From an uncultured SAR86 cluster bacterium (GTDB lineage Bacteria > Pseudomonadota > Gammaproteobacteria > Magnimaribacterales > Magnimaribacteraceae): a stretch of DNA of 64,000 nucleotides. The position numbers and the translations under genes are program-made. Each line of letters opens with the position of its first letter. Within the stretch, counting starts at the first letter, position 1. The notes beneath the pieces are model-generated. The model was not told the DNA's origin, made no database searches, and saw only the letters and a list, made by a program, of their open reading frames with translations. The stretch lies in NCBI GenBank assembly GCA_902604855.1, contig CACLAF010000004.1, forward strand, positions 1 through 64,000, in the 5' to 3' direction. Below are positions 30,843-43,357 of this stretch, one piece after another.

Positions 30843-32159
30843 CTATTTACCTATACAAAACTCTGAAAAAATTTCACCCAGAAGGTCGTCCGCACTCATA
30901 GGTCTTAAGATGTCACCAAGGGCCGCATGTGCAGACCTCAAGTTTTCTGCAACCAACTCTAATACTTCTCCTTCAGCTAAAGACGTTAGGGCCTCCTCCA
31001 AAAAAAGACCCCCACTTCTTAAAGAAATCGCATGTCTTTGTCTGGACAGAAACACAGTTTCTTCTCCCTCGTCTATCCCTAATCTTGCAATTAATGCTTT
31101 AAGCAACTCCTCAACCCCCTTACCAGTAGAGCACGATAAGTAGAAAGTGTTGTTTTTATTGGAGAACTCACCTTCAAGTAAGTCAGACTTATTCAACACA
31201 GTCAAAGAATCACCCAAGCCCCCCTGAAATTCTTGAACGGCTGTTGCGTCTTGCACTAAGAGGCTTAAGTTTGACTTTTTAATAATTTCTTTTGATCTCT
31301 TTATACCCTCTTCTTCAACAGGTCCTTCAGGGTTAGACCTAACCCCAGCTGTATCAATAAATTCTATGAGAGTGCCCCCGATATTCAAAGATGTTTTTAC
31401 TAAGTCGCGCGTAGTTCCAGGGGCTTCAGAAGTAATTGCCAGGTCTTCGCGAGCCAAGAGGTTCAATAAAGAAGACTTTCCGGCGTTCGGAGGCCCCACA
31501 ATAGCAACCGAATAACCATCTCTTAACTTCACTCCTTCTTTTACACGAGACAGCAATTCATTTATCTCGACGTGATAGCCCTGGAGCTCCTTTTTGACAG
31601 ACTCAAGAACAGAACCGTCAATCTCCTCTTCTGGAAAATCTATATTTGCCTCAACAACAACTCTTGCTTTAACAATTCCATCAAGCAACAAATTTATTTG
31701 TTCAGAAAATTGCCCCGAGAGTGACGAGTTGGCTGCCACAACAGCCGTTTCGCTTTGAGCATTTATTAAATCAGCCACAGATTCAGCCTGAACCAGGTCA
31801 ATTTTTTCGTTTAGAAATGCGGTTTTTGTAAATTCTCCTGGCTCAGCGACTACTGCACCACGATTAACGGCCTCTTCAACCACTAAATTCACTATAGTTG
31901 GATTTCCATGACAATGGAACTCAACCACGTCGTCTCCAGTGTAAGAGTTAGGAGACTTAAAAAAAACAACCATACCATCATCTATTTTAAATCCTCCAAG
32001 TGACTTTATAGAACAACGCTTAAAGCGCCAGGCCTCCGCGAGTTGCCCGCACATACCTTCGGCTATGCTCTTAGAGAGCTCTCCAGACATTCTAATTATT
32101 GAAACACCACCCCTTCCTGGAACAGTTGCAGGAGCAATAATAGTTCTATTTTTACTCAA
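30843..32159 (-). CDS. mnmE: tRNA modification GTPase MnmE (TrmE)
   Basis: A 438-residue GTPase, partner of MnmG in U34 tRNA modification. An N-terminal tetrahydrofolate-binding domain is followed by a helical domain carrying the inserted G domain with GPPNAGKS at residues 222-229, the TTRD switch, DTAG and NKSD. The invariant C-terminal CIGK is present, supplying the catalytic Cys. It is slightly shorter than the usual 450-455. It follows yidC by 15 bases. Confidence 0.98.
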   Translation of the reverse strand: MSKNRTIIAPATVPGRGGVSIIRMSGELSKSIAEGMCGQLAEAWRFKRCSIKSLGGFKIDDGMVVFFKSPNSYTGDDVVEFHCHGNPTIVNLVVEEAVNRGAVVAEPGEFTKTAFLNEKIDLVQAESVADLINAQSETAVVAANSSLSGQFSEQINLLLDGIVKARVVVEANIDFPEEEIDGSVLESVKKELQGYHVEINELLSRVKEGVKLRDGYSVAIVGPPNAGKSSLLNLLAREDLAITSEAPGTTRDLVKTSLNIGGTLIEFIDTAGVRSNPEGPVEEEGIKRSKEIIKKSNLSLLVQDATAVQEFQGGLGDSLTVLNKSDLLEGEFSNKNNTFYLSCSTGKGVEELLKALIARLGIDEGEETVFLSRQRHAISLRSGGLFLEEALTSLAEGEVLELVAENLRSAHAALGDILRPMSADDLLGEIFSEFCIGK

Positions 32160-32174
32160 AGCTGATAAAGCTCA

Positions 32175-33830
32175 TCAGCCAGAGCCAACAGACCCAGTTC
32201 CATGCTTGGCACCTCTCGAATACCACCACTGCTGAAATATTTGAATAATCATATTCACAAGCCAATACAAAACTAAGCCTGACGGGAACCAAGCAAAAAT
32301 AACAGCAAAAATAAGAGGAAAGAACTTCATCATCTGGGCTTGCATTGGGTCCGCATTAGGTGGAGTAGGTGTAAGTTTTTGAGAAAGGTACATGCCAGCC
32401 CCATTAAGAATAGGAAGAATAAAGTAAGGATCCATGGCTGATAAGTCATCTATCCATAAAAAGAAGGGAGAATGCCTTAATTCAACGGTTTCAAGTAAAA
32501 CCCAATAAAAAGCCAGGAAAAAGGGCATTTGAGCTAACATCGGTAAGCAGCCCCCAAGCGGATTTACCCCCTCCTTTTTATACACCTCCATCAATTCTTG
32601 GCTCATAGCCTGTCTGTTATCTCCGTGTTTCTCTTGTAAAAGCTGCATTTTGGGTGCCAATTCTCTCATCTTGCCCATTGATACATAGGCTTTTGCTGAA
32701 AGAGGCCAAGTTAAAAGCTTCAAGGCAACAGTAAGAAAGATAATTGCCAAGCCCCAGTTATTGAAAAGACTGTATCCGAGGTCTAAAAACCAATACATAG
32801 GCTTACCTAACCACCATAAAAAACCGTAATCTACGGTTAGATCAAGGTTTTCTTCAATTTCAACAAGCTGCTTAGGTAGTTTAGGGCCTACATAAAGTGT
32901 GTTTTGTGTAGATACTGTCTCTCCATAGGAAAGAACAGAATCTCTAGAGGTGTAACCTAAAGAGTATCTTCCAGAATTTTCTCCATACCTTCCCTGGTAG
33001 AGATATTCTTTGTTTTGATCTGGAATCCACGCAGACAAGAAGTAGTGTTGTATTAAAGCAACCCAACCCCCTGCGGACTTGTTCTGATATGAAGACTCCC
33101 TTATGTCATCAAAATCATATTTTTCATAAGTATCTTTTGTAGATGAAAAGACAGGACCAAGATAGGTATACATCAAACCACCCTCTTCTACTGCCGAGCC
33201 GTCTCTTTCAATAACCACATAAGGTGTGACTGAAATATCTTCACCCAAAACTGAGCTCACCTTGTCATCAATTTTTAATGAATAACCTGTATTTTCGATT
33301 TCTATTTTTCTCGAAAAATTTAACCCACCAGATGTGCCTTCAAGAATATAAACTTTTAAACTTCCCTCGCCAGATTGCTCTGTTATTTTTTCAAATTGTG
33401 GATTCAAATATCCTTGAGTTCGAGTGTAAAAACCACTGTTTGCAAAATATACATTTTCTCTTCCAGAGTTGGCATCATAGGTTTTTCCAAATATATTGAA
33501 CCTCTCCTCCGAGCCCTTCTCTTCCGATATGTTTTTTAAACTCGAAACCTCAAATCTTCCTGTTCTCGATTCAACCAATAAAGACAAATCGTTATTTTGT
33601 ATTTCAAAATAATTAAGTTCTTGAGCGGCAACCTCAACCGGCCTTTTACTTGCTTCTGAAAGGGGAGCAAGAGGCTCTGAAAGTGAACGCTCACTATCAC
33701 TAAAAGTAATGATTTCTATTTGTTCTTGGGAAGAACTATCATGGATGTCGTTGTCTATCGGCCACTGCAAAAGAAGGTAATAAAGGGTAAGGCCAATTCC
33801 TACTATCAAGGATGTTTTAATCACGTCCAT
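32175..33830 (-). CDS. yidC: Membrane protein insertase YidC
   Basis: About 551 residues from the ATG at 33830 ([23 protein letters not shown]); an upstream in-frame start at 33851 would add 7 residues. An N-terminal anchor and a large periplasmic beta domain precede the conserved five-helix insertase core (from about [32 protein letters not shown]). It inserts Sec-dependent and independent inner-membrane proteins, including the ATP synthase c subunit. It overlaps yidD slightly. Confidence 0.97.
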   Translation of the reverse strand: MDVIKTSLIVGIGLTLYYLLLQWPIDNDIHDSSSQEQIEIITFSDSERSLSEPLAPLSEASKRPVEVAAQELNYFEIQNNDLSLLVESRTGRFEVSSLKNISEEKGSEERFNIFGKTYDANSGRENVYFANSGFYTRTQGYLNPQFEKITEQSGEGSLKVYILEGTSGGLNFSRKIEIENTGYSLKIDDKVSSVLGEDISVTPYVVIERDGSAVEEGGLMYTYLGPVFSSTKDTYEKYDFDDIRESSYQNKSAGGWVALIQHYFLSAWIPDQNKEYLYQGRYGENSGRYSLGYTSRDSVLSYGETVSTQNTLYVGPKLPKQLVEIEENLDLTVDYGFLWWLGKPMYWFLDLGYSLFNNWGLAIIFLTVALKLLTWPLSAKAYVSMGKMRELAPKMQLLQEKHGDNRQAMSQELMEVYKKEGVNPLGGCLPMLAQMPFFLAFYWVLLETVELRHSPFFLWIDDLSAMDPYFILPILNGAGMYLSQKLTPTPPNADPMQAQMMKFFPLIFAVIFAWFPSGLVLYWLVNMIIQIFQQWWYSRGAKHGTGSVGSG

Positions 33831-34053
33831 GCTTTGATTCTCCAGGCACATTATCTATTCCACTACCGCCCCAAGGATTACACCTAATGATTCTTTTTAC
33901 GGCGAGGACAGAGCCTCGATAAGTCCCATGAACTTTCAAAGCTTCCAGCGCGTACTGAGAGCAGGTTGGATGGAACCTACAGTTTTGGCCTAACATTGGG
34001 CTCAAAAACCTTTGGTAAAATTTTATAATCCTTATAAGCGTTTTGTTAATCAT
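33817..34053 (-). CDS. yidD: Membrane protein insertion efficiency factor YidD
   Basis: A 78-residue YidD/DUF37 protein with the family signature [15 protein letters not shown] and the [17 protein letters not shown] block. It is a membrane-associated amphipathic protein that helps YidC-dependent insertion. It overlaps both rnpA (8 bases) and yidC, the normal arrangement. Confidence 0.96.
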   Translation of the reverse strand: MINKTLIRIIKFYQRFLSPMLGQNCRFHPTCSQYALEALKVHGTYRGSVLAVKRIIRCNPWGGSGIDNVPGESKHGRD

Positions 34054-34384
34054 TATTGCTAGTAAACTTTTCCCAGATTTTATCTAAGTCTTTTTTAAGC
34101 TCCTCTTCTTTTCCTTTTAAATTTTTTTTTACATACACAATAAAGTCTTTATGGGGCAATTCTAAAACCTTTGCAAGAAAACTTCCTTTTATTTTTCTCT
34201 TTATATTATTTCTGTCAACAGCAAGCCTATTGTCCTTCTTCCTTATGGCTACCCCTATTCTTGAAAAGCCCAACGAATTATCTTTTGAAAGAAGCAATAT
34301 GTTTTTGGTGGAATGTTTTTGATCAGGTCTATCGAAAATATCACCAAAACCTTCTTTAGATGATATGGAGCGCTTAGGGCTCAT
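34046..34384 (-). CDS. rnpA: Ribonuclease P protein component
   Basis: A 112-residue basic protein that assists the RNase P RNA in 5' maturation of tRNAs. The family motif appears as the basic run [18 protein letters not shown], near residues 52-70. The ATG at 34384 directly abuts the rpmH stop codon (34385-34387), so translation may be coupled, or a start inside rpmH may be used. The RNase P RNA gene is not in the window. Confidence 0.93.
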   Translation of the reverse strand: MSPKRSISSKEGFGDIFDRPDQKHSTKNILLLSKDNSLGFSRIGVAIRKKDNRLAVDRNNIKRKIKGSFLAKVLELPHKDFIVYVKKNLKGKEEELKKDLDKIWEKFTSNND

Positions 34385-34519
34385 TTAGACAGTGAGGGAG
34401 AGCCTCCCCTTTTTCCTTCTGTTGCTTAGCACCTTTTTACCTCCGAGTGTAGAGTTTCTAGAGCGGAAACCATGGGTTCTGGCTCGTTTGATTTTACTCG
34501 GCTGATATGTTCTTTTCAT
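34385..34519 (-). CDS. rpmH: 50S ribosomal protein L34
   Basis: A 44-residue protein, [18 protein letters not shown] through to KKGRLSLTV, a textbook L34. It is the first gene of the leftward rpmH-rnpA-yidD-yidC-mnmE operon and diverges from dnaA. Confidence 0.98.
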   Translation of the reverse strand: MKRTYQPSKIKRARTHGFRSRNSTLGGKKVLSNRRKKGRLSLTV

Positions 34520-34605
34520 AGTGCTTAAAAGGTAATTGGGATCCGAATGATAGAGTTTTTGTTGATCTAAGACAAGTAAAATAATTAAAACAATATATCA
34601 ACAAG

Positions 34606-34614
34606 TTATCCACA
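34606..34614 (-). promoter_or_regulatory. DnaA box 1
   Basis: Perfect TTATCCACA, 59 bases upstream of the dnaA ATG. Confidence 0.75.
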
Positions 34615-34634
34615 TTAAATATCTGTGTTTATAC

Positions 34635-34643
34635 TGTGGATAA
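34635..34643 (+). promoter_or_regulatory. DnaA box 2
   Basis: Perfect TGTGGATAA, inverted relative to box 1, 29 bases downstream of it and 29 bases before the dnaA ATG. Confidence 0.75.
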
Positions 34644-34672
34644 CTTTATTAATCTATATATAATCAAAGTTT

Positions 34673-36043
34673 ATGACCGAATTGCACTTTTGGGGAGAAT
34701 GTAAGAAAACTTTAGAAAGAGATTTGCCTGTAGAGGAGTATTCTACATGGATTGCACCACTAACTCTAGAACAAAATAATGGCTCAAACCCCCTTTCTTA
34801 CAGCGTTTTAGCTCCAAACAAGTTTATATCTGATTGGGTAGAAGACAATTACGGAATAACCATTAAAGAGAGATTAAGTGCTATTACTAGCATGAGAGAC
34901 CTAAATCTTAATTTTGAAATATTTGTAGACTACCATGACAAACGCTCTGACGGAGATCCAGGAAGTGATAGTAATACACCTGCAACTGCAACAAGAGAGG
35001 CCCAGCCCGCGGAGGTTTCTAAAAAGAGCAACCTAATAGATAATTTTACTTTTGAAACTTTTGTAGAGGGCAAGTCTAACCACATTGCATTGGCTGCTTC
35101 CAGGCAGATAGGCGATGGCCTTAGAAATTCATATAACCCTCTTTTTATATATGGCGGAGTAGGACTGGGCAAAACTCACCTGATGCATGCTGTGGGAAAT
35201 GAGATTTTGAAACAAGACCCCAACAAGAAAATAGCTTATGTTCATTCAGAGAAGTTTGTGAGTGATATGGTGAAATCACTACAATTAGGAGCAATTAATG
35301 AATTTAAGCAACACTATAGATCTTTAGATGCGCTATTGATTGATGATATTCAGTTTTTTGCAAAAAAGGAGCAGTCGCAAGAAGAATTATTTCACACTTT
35401 CAATTCTTTACTGGAAAGAGGAAGTCAGATGATTCTAACTTGTGATAAATATCCTAAAGAAATTGATGGATTAGAGGATAGACTAAAGTCGAGATTGGGA
35501 TGGGGACTGCCTGTTGTCATAGAGCCACCCGAGTTAGAAACACGAGTTGCAATACTTTTAAGCAAGGCGATAAGTTTGAATCATGAGCTTGATGAAGAAT
35601 CAGCTTTTTTTATAGCCCAAAAAGTAAGATCGAATGTAAGAGAGCTTGAGGGCGCTTTAAAAAGAGTTATTGCGAACTCGAATTTTACTGGAAGACCAAT
35701 ATCTGTTGACTTAATCAAAGACTCTTTAAAAGACCTTTTAGCTATTCAGGCAAGACAGGTAAGTGTAGAAAATATTCAAAAAACTACAGCTGAGTATTAC
35801 AACATAAAAATGAGTGATATCCTCTCCAAAAGAAGAAGCAGGTCCGTGGCCAGACCAAGACAGATGGCGATGTTTTTGTCTAAAGAGCTAACAAATTACA
35901 GTTTGCCTGAAATAGGCGAGTCTTTTGGTGGAAGGGACCACACAACAGTTATACATGCTTGTAAAAAAATAAACGAACTTAGGTCTTTTAACCTTGATAT
36001 AGAAGAAGATTATAGAAAGCTTTTAAGAGTTTTAACTATATAA
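34673..36043 (+). CDS. dnaA: Chromosomal replication initiator DnaA
   Basis: A 456-residue AAA+ initiator. The N-terminal DnaB/DiaA-interaction domain is followed by a variable linker (about 88-120), the AAA+ core with Walker A GGVGLGKT at 161-168 and Walker B DDIQFF, and the C-terminal HTH with [11 protein letters not shown] that reads DnaA boxes. First gene of the dnaA-dnaN-recF-gyrB operon. No Shine-Dalgarno sequence is obvious before the ATG. Confidence 0.99.
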   Translation: MTELHFWGECKKTLERDLPVEEYSTWIAPLTLEQNNGSNPLSYSVLAPNKFISDWVEDNYGITIKERLSAITSMRDLNLNFEIFVDYHDKRSDGDPGSDSNTPATATREAQPAEVSKKSNLIDNFTFETFVEGKSNHIALAASRQIGDGLRNSYNPLFIYGGVGLGKTHLMHAVGNEILKQDPNKKIAYVHSEKFVSDMVKSLQLGAINEFKQHYRSLDALLIDDIQFFAKKEQSQEELFHTFNSLLERGSQMILTCDKYPKEIDGLEDRLKSRLGWGLPVVIEPPELETRVAILLSKAISLNHELDEESAFFIAQKVRSNVRELEGALKRVIANSNFTGRPISVDLIKDSLKDLLAIQARQVSVENIQKTTAEYYNIKMSDILSKRRSRSVARPRQMAMFLSKELTNYSLPEIGESFGGRDHTTVIHACKKINELRSFNLDIEEDYRKLLRVLTI

Positions 36044-36050
36044 TGTAAGA

Positions 36051-37151
36051 ATGAAGTTCATCACGGAAAAAGCACAAATAGTTGACTCTCTTCAAAATGC
36101 TGCAGCTGTGGCTGAAAGACGCCAAACAATACCCATCTTAGCAAACTTAAGGTTAAAAACAGTTAACGGAAAATTGGAAGTTACTGCAACTGATTTAGAA
36201 ATACAAATAAAAACTTATTCTGATTTAATTGAAATTCAAGAAGAGGGTGAAACCACAGTTTCTGCAAGAAAAATGTCAGAATTATGTAGGTCATTGCCGG
36301 AAGGTGAAAATGTTAACTTTTCTCTATCAAATGGAAAATTAACTGTCAGCTCCAGTAATTTTCATGCTGATTTTGCAACAATTTCTCCAGATGACTTCCC
36401 TGAAATAGAAATCAGTGAAGAGCAGACACCAATTACTGTTGAGTCCAGTGTTCTAAAAAGGTTATTATCTAAAACTTCATTTTCTATGGCTTCACAAGAT
36501 GTGAGATATTATTTAAATGGTATGCTTTTAGAGATAGAAGGCAATAAGATAAATGGAGTTGCAACTGATGGGCACAGATTGGCATTTTCATCAGCAACAA
36601 CTAATGCTTCAGATTTAGATGTAAAAAATATTCTTCCAAGAAAAGCAGTTCTAGAACTTTCAAAACTTCTTTCACCTAAAGAGGGAGTTGTAGAGCTCCT
36701 CCTGGGTGCCTCTTATGTTGATGTACGGTCTGAAAACCTAAGTTTTTCAAGCAAATTAATAGATGGAAAGTATCCAGACTATAATAAAGTTTTTCCAACC
36801 GGTGAGCCTCTGCCTTTAGAAATAAGTAAAGAAATTCTTCAATCAGCCCTCTCTAGAGCCTCTGTTTTATCAAATGAAAAGTATAGAGGTGTCAGATTTC
36901 AGTTATCTGAGAATAAGCTTAAGCTTACTGCTAACAATCCAGAACAAGAATCAGCCGAAGAAGAAGTAGATGTCATTTATAAAGGTACTGATCTCGAAGT
37001 TGGGTTTAATATAGGATATTTACTAGATGTTCTTAACTCCATAGAAAGTGAAACTGTTTCTTTTGAATTCTATGGCGAAGATTCTAGTTGCATTATCAAA
37101 GAACAAAATTCTGAAGATGACGTGTATGTCATCATGCCAATGAGGCTGTAA
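36051..37151 (+). CDS. dnaN: DNA polymerase III beta sliding clamp
   Basis: A 366-residue three-domain clamp (MKFITEKAQIVDSLQNAAAVAERRQTIPILANL at the start, YVIMPMRL at the end, the usual C-terminus that forms the protein-binding pocket). It is 7 bases after dnaA, and its stop overlaps the recF ATG by one base. Confidence 0.99.
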   Translation: MKFITEKAQIVDSLQNAAAVAERRQTIPILANLRLKTVNGKLEVTATDLEIQIKTYSDLIEIQEEGETTVSARKMSELCRSLPEGENVNFSLSNGKLTVSSSNFHADFATISPDDFPEIEISEEQTPITVESSVLKRLLSKTSFSMASQDVRYYLNGMLLEIEGNKINGVATDGHRLAFSSATTNASDLDVKNILPRKAVLELSKLLSPKEGVVELLLGASYVDVRSENLSFSSKLIDGKYPDYNKVFPTGEPLPLEISKEILQSALSRASVLSNEKYRGVRFQLSENKLKLTANNPEQESAEEEVDVIYKGTDLEVGFNIGYLLDVLNSIESETVSFEFYGEDSSCIIKEQNSEDDVYVIMPMRL

Positions 37152-38221
37152 TGCCTCTCAGGAGGCTTCACCTAAAGAACTTTAGGCTTTTTCTAGATAA
37201 AGTCTTCGTCTTCTCTGATGGAATAAATCTCATATTAGGTGAAAATGGTTCAGGAAAAACAACAGTTTTAGAGTCATTAAATGTCCTGTTAACTGGAAAT
37301 TCTTTTAGAGCAAAGGAAACCAGAGAATGTATTCATTCCGATAAAGAATTTTATAATGTATCTGCAAAAGGTACTATTAAAGACAAAAACCTTACTCTTT
37401 TTGTCGAAAATAGTCACTACAAGAGACTATTTTCAAAAAGAATGCTAGGAGAAATATCTGTAAAAAAGGGAGAGTTATATTTTTTGCAAGTTGTACTCGC
37501 TAAAAATCTTAAAATGATAGATGGAGAACCAGAAATCAGAAGGGAGTTTTTTAATGATCTTATGTTCCACGTGAAACCTGAGATAAAAAAATTATATCAT
37601 TCCTACCTTAAAGCACTTAAACAAAGGAATAGGTCGCTAAAGAAAAAGCTTTCTAGTTCAGAAGTTTCCTTGTGGAGTAAAGAGCTGTCAGAATTGGGTT
37701 TAAAACTTAGCCTTGAGCAATATAATTTTTTTAAGGTTTTTAAAGCCCATACATTAGAATCAATGGAAAAAAATATATCTAATGGCTCTTTTAATTACCT
37801 TGATAAATTAGGTGTAACTTTTTCAAAAGGGTGGGAACGCTCAAAAAAACTAGAAGAGTCTTTGTTGGAAAATCTTGAGAGGGATATGGCATTGGGCTAT
37901 ACATCAAAAGGGCCTCATAGAATGGACTTTACATTTACTGTTGAAAATAAAAAAGCTTCCTCTAACCTTTCCCGAGGTCAGATTAAAATATTGATTTTAT
38001 TAGTTTTTTTATCAAGTATAAATCTTTTGAGAGACTTAATGGATACAGAAATTCTTCTTATGATAGATGATCTTGGGTCTGAACTAGATTTGAGCAACCT
38101 CACATCTATAGTAATGAAGATTCTTGAATCTGAGAATCAAATAATCTTAACAGGGATTGAGGGTGAAGAGATGCATAAATCTTTAAAAAAAATGACAAAC
38201 TTTACACAGATTAATATCTAA
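37151..38221 (+). CDS. recF: DNA replication and repair protein RecF
   Basis: A 356-residue SMC-like ATPase that helps load RecA at gaps. Walker A GENGSGKT is at residues 30-37, the ABC signature appears as LSRGQIKIL and Walker B as LMIDDLGSELD. Its start shares a base with the dnaN stop. It contains a parS-like 16-mer. Confidence 0.96.
   Translation: MPLRRLHLKNFRLFLDKVFVFSDGINLILGENGSGKTTVLESLNVLLTGNSFRAKETRECIHSDKEFYNVSAKGTIKDKNLTLFVENSHYKRLFSKRMLGEISVKKGELYFLQVVLAKNLKMIDGEPEIRREFFNDLMFHVKPEIKKLYHSYLKALKQRNRSLKKKLSSSEVSLWSKELSELGLKLSLEQYNFFKVFKAHTLESMEKNISNGSFNYLDKLGVTFSKGWERSKKLEESLLENLERDMALGYTSKGPHRMDFTFTVENKKASSNLSRGQIKILILLVFLSSINLLRDLMDTEILLMIDDLGSELDLSNLTSIVMKILESENQIILTGIEGEEMHKSLKKMTNFTQINI
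37563..37578. promoter_or_regulatory. parS-like ParB loading site inside recF
   Basis: TGTTCCACGTGAAACC differs from the bacterial parS consensus TGTTTCACGTGAAACA at two positions and keeps the CACGTG core. It sits about 3 kb from the dnaA start and about 10 kb from parAB, where origin-proximal parS sites are expected. Confidence 0.65.
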
Positions 38222-38232
38222 TTATGTATTAA

Positions 38233-40722
<2,490 letters not shown>

Positions 40723-40728
40723 TTTGAA

Positions 40729-41424
40729 CTAAGAATTTAGTTTTTTTTCTACCCACTCTTGTACATCGCTTGCTGATTGCTTTGAGTCTTCAACATAAAA
40801 AGGCTCCCCAATAATTAAAGTAATTATTCCAGGTTTTTTAATAAATTTATGTGCTGGCCAGCAATCTCCCGAGTTGTGACATAATGGCAACACCATAACG
40901 CCATTTCTTTTGGCCAACTCAAAACTACTCCTTGCATATTTTCCAACCCTACCAGCTTTGACCCTTGTTCCTTCTGGGAATAATAAAACATACATACCCT
41001 TCTTCAATCTATCCGAGCCTTCTTCAAGTGTTTGTAAAATAGCTTCTTTTGGTTTGTTTCTATTAATTGCAATTGGATTTAACATTTTCATTGCCCAGCC
41101 CCAAAGAGGGATGTACAACAATTCTTTTTTCAGTAAGGTACACATGGGATGAAAAAGGTATTGCATCGAATAGGTTTCCCATTGACCTTGATGATTAGAA
41201 ACAATGACACATGGTTCAGTTGGTAAATTCTCTTTTCCAATAACCTCAACTTTAATCCCGCAAGATATATGTAAAAACCAATTAGCAAATTTTGGCCATT
41301 GTGAAAAAAGCTTTAGTCTATCTTCCAGTCCTAAAAAGGGCCCGATTACACAGGCTAAGAAACTAGCTATTATTCCTGAGCTTAAATAGCCAAGGTAAAA
41401 AATAGTAGATCTTATAACAATCAC
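40729..41424 (-). CDS. plsC: 1-acyl-sn-glycerol-3-phosphate acyltransferase (PlsC)
   Basis: A 231-residue membrane acyltransferase making phosphatidic acid. An N-terminal membrane segment is followed by the H-x4-E form of the catalytic motif (NHQGQWET) and the glycerol-phosphate-binding FPEGTR. It converges on gyrB with 6 bases between stops and overlaps gmhB by 4 bases. Confidence 0.9.
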   Translation of the reverse strand: MIVIRSTIFYLGYLSSGIIASFLACVIGPFLGLEDRLKLFSQWPKFANWFLHISCGIKVEVIGKENLPTEPCVIVSNHQGQWETYSMQYLFHPMCTLLKKELLYIPLWGWAMKMLNPIAINRNKPKEAILQTLEEGSDRLKKGMYVLLFPEGTRVKAGRVGKYARSSFELAKRNGVMVLPLCHNSGDCWPAHKFIKKPGIITLIIGEPFYVEDSKQSASDVQEWVEKKLNS

Positions 41425-41969
41425 TTTTGGATCTTTAAAATATATTCTGCAGCTTCAAGCAGGCTATTAAAACAATGCTCGTCAGGAGGACTTATATCCG
41501 TACCATACACCTTATCTCCATAACCGCCAGTTTTAATGAGCATAGGAACACAACCATGTCTTCTCCCTGCCAAAATGTCTGACTCTTTGTCTCCTATAAA
41601 ATATTTTCCTTTGAGATCAACATTCATAGTCTTCTCAATATCTTCCAGAAGGCCAGTCTCAGGCTTTCTACATTTACATTTAGTTTCAGGTGCATGAGGA
41701 CAGTAAGCGATATAAGAAATTTCCCCTCCTACTTCTTTGAGCAGTTCTTTCATATAGTCATGAATTTTTAATAAATCAGCGTCTGTAATAATTTTTTTTT
41801 CAATACAAGCCTGATTTGTGGCAATCGCAACCTTAAAGCCATATCTGTTTAGAAGTGCAATAGCCTCTAAGCTACCTTTAATAGGCTCAAAATCTTCAGG
41901 TCTAGTCACATAAGTCATGAGGTCAACATTAATAACCCCGTCCCTGTCTAAGACCAAAACGTCGTCCAT
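41421..41969 (-). CDS. gmhB: D-glycero-beta-D-manno-heptose-1,7-bisphosphate 7-phosphatase (GmhB)
   Basis: A 182-residue HAD phosphatase in the ADP-heptose pathway for LPS inner core. The nucleophile motif LDRDGVINVD has Asp8 and Asp10, and the zinc-binding loop CPHAPETKCKCRKP is present. It lies between plsC and the glycyl-tRNA synthetase, as in pseudomonads. Confidence 0.93.
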   Translation of the reverse strand: MDDVLVLDRDGVINVDLMTYVTRPEDFEPIKGSLEAIALLNRYGFKVAIATNQACIEKKIITDADLLKIHDYMKELLKEVGGEISYIAYCPHAPETKCKCRKPETGLLEDIEKTMNVDLKGKYFIGDKESDILAGRRHGCVPMLIKTGGYGDKVYGTDISPPDEHCFNSLLEAAEYILKIQK

Positions 41970-41975
41970 TAGTTT

Positions 41976-43325
41976 CTAAATATTATAATTTTGTGTCAAA
42001 AAATTTCTAATTTCGTCTATTTTCAACCTTTTTTGATCCATTGAATCTCTATCTCTTATAGTAACACTATTGTCTTCAAGAGTTTGGAAATCGACGGTGA
42101 TACAAGCAGGTGTACCAATTTCATCATGTTTTCTGTAGTTTTTACCGATGTTACCAGTATTTTCTAGAAGAACTCGCCCTTCAATTGTGCGCTGTAAATC
42201 ATTTTTTAAATCTATTGATGTCTTTACTATAGAATTTTCATTCCTTTTAAGAGGAATAACTGCTATTTTTATAGGTGAAAGGTGTGGTTTTAGAGATAAA
42301 ACGGTCCTTTCTTTATTGTTTTCAAGACTCTCAACCTTATATGCTTCGTTGAGAATAGCTAAGAAGCCCCTATCAACCCCAGCAGAAGGTTCAATTACGT
42401 ATGGAACAACCCATTTCTTAGTTTCTAGGTCTTGAACAGCTAGTTTTGCATTGGATTGAGTATTTTCTGCAACAGTTGCATCTATGTTAAGTTCCTTTTG
42501 ACCCCTAGTATGCGATCCTAGATCAAAATCAGTCCTATTGGCTATTCCTTCGAGTTCCTCTAGGCCATGCGGAAAATTATACATAATGTCCACAGTGGCT
42601 TTAGAGTAATGTGCTAACTCATCACTAGGAACATGATAAAGCTCTAAACTATCTTTGCTTACTCCTTGATCTTCCCACCACTGCAATCTTAAATTAGTCC
42701 ACTTTTTATGCCATTCCTCATCTTCACCAGGTTTTACAAAAAATTCCAGTTCCATTTGTTCAAATTCGCGCACTCTGAAAATAAAGTTTCTAGGCGTAAT
42801 TTCATTTCTAAACGCTTTACCCATCTGAGCGATACCAAACGGAAGAGGGTGAGGATTAGAATCTAAAACATTTTTAAAATTGGTAAAAATATTTTGTGCT
42901 GTCTCAGGTCTTAAGTAAGCAAATGAATTACCATCCTCAATCGGTCCAACATTTGTTTTGAACATTAGGTTGAACTGTCTTGGTTCTGTTAAATCTTCTT
43001 TTTTACAATAATCTGGTACCTGATCTGCTCTAAACCTTTCACCACAACTTTTACAGTCTACCAAGGGATCAGTAAAGGTATTCTCATGTCCAGAATATTT
43101 TAGAACCAGCGGATTGGTTAAAATGGATGAGTCTATTCCTTCTATATCATCTCTTTCATATATCATGGATTTCCACCATGATTTTTTGAGATTATTTTTG
43201 AGTTCAACACCTAGAGGGCCGTAATCATAAAGCCCCTGAAGACCCCCATAAATTTCATTAGATTGAAATATGAAACCTCGCCTTTTACATAAAGATACTA
43301 AGTCTTCCATGGAGGTATTTTTCAT
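41976..43325 (-). CDS. glyS: Glycyl-tRNA synthetase, single-chain alpha2 type
   Basis: A 449-residue class II synthetase of the dimeric type found in eukaryotes, archaea and some bacteria. Evidence is the N-terminal [35 protein letters not shown], a CKSCG...C zinc region near residues 88-110, the motif 2 block [25 protein letters not shown] and the C-terminal anticodon-binding domain. Most gammaproteobacteria use the unrelated alpha2beta2 GlyQ/GlyS instead. The position between lpxL-like and gmhB genes is where glyQ-glyS sits in pseudomonads. Confidence 0.95.
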   Translation of the reverse strand: MKNTSMEDLVSLCKRRGFIFQSNEIYGGLQGLYDYGPLGVELKNNLKKSWWKSMIYERDDIEGIDSSILTNPLVLKYSGHENTFTDPLVDCKSCGERFRADQVPDYCKKEDLTEPRQFNLMFKTNVGPIEDGNSFAYLRPETAQNIFTNFKNVLDSNPHPLPFGIAQMGKAFRNEITPRNFIFRVREFEQMELEFFVKPGEDEEWHKKWTNLRLQWWEDQGVSKDSLELYHVPSDELAHYSKATVDIMYNFPHGLEELEGIANRTDFDLGSHTRGQKELNIDATVAENTQSNAKLAVQDLETKKWVVPYVIEPSAGVDRGFLAILNEAYKVESLENNKERTVLSLKPHLSPIKIAVIPLKRNENSIVKTSIDLKNDLQRTIEGRVLLENTGNIGKNYRKHDEIGTPACITVDFQTLEDNSVTIRDRDSMDQKRLKIDEIRNFLTQNYNI

Positions 43326-43357
43326 AATGTTAGTGAGTACTTACTATGTTTTAATTG

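Larger units (their letters stand above)
34520..34672. other. rpmH-dnaA intergenic region, probable oriC and/or dnaA regulatory region
   Basis: A 153-base AT-rich gap between divergent rpmH and dnaA. It has two perfect DnaA boxes in opposite orientation (34606-34614 and 34635-34643) beside AT-rich sequence (about 34576-34600) that could unwind. In pseudomonads the origin lies here. Only two perfect boxes were found, so it could be dnaA autoregulation alone. Confidence 0.6.
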
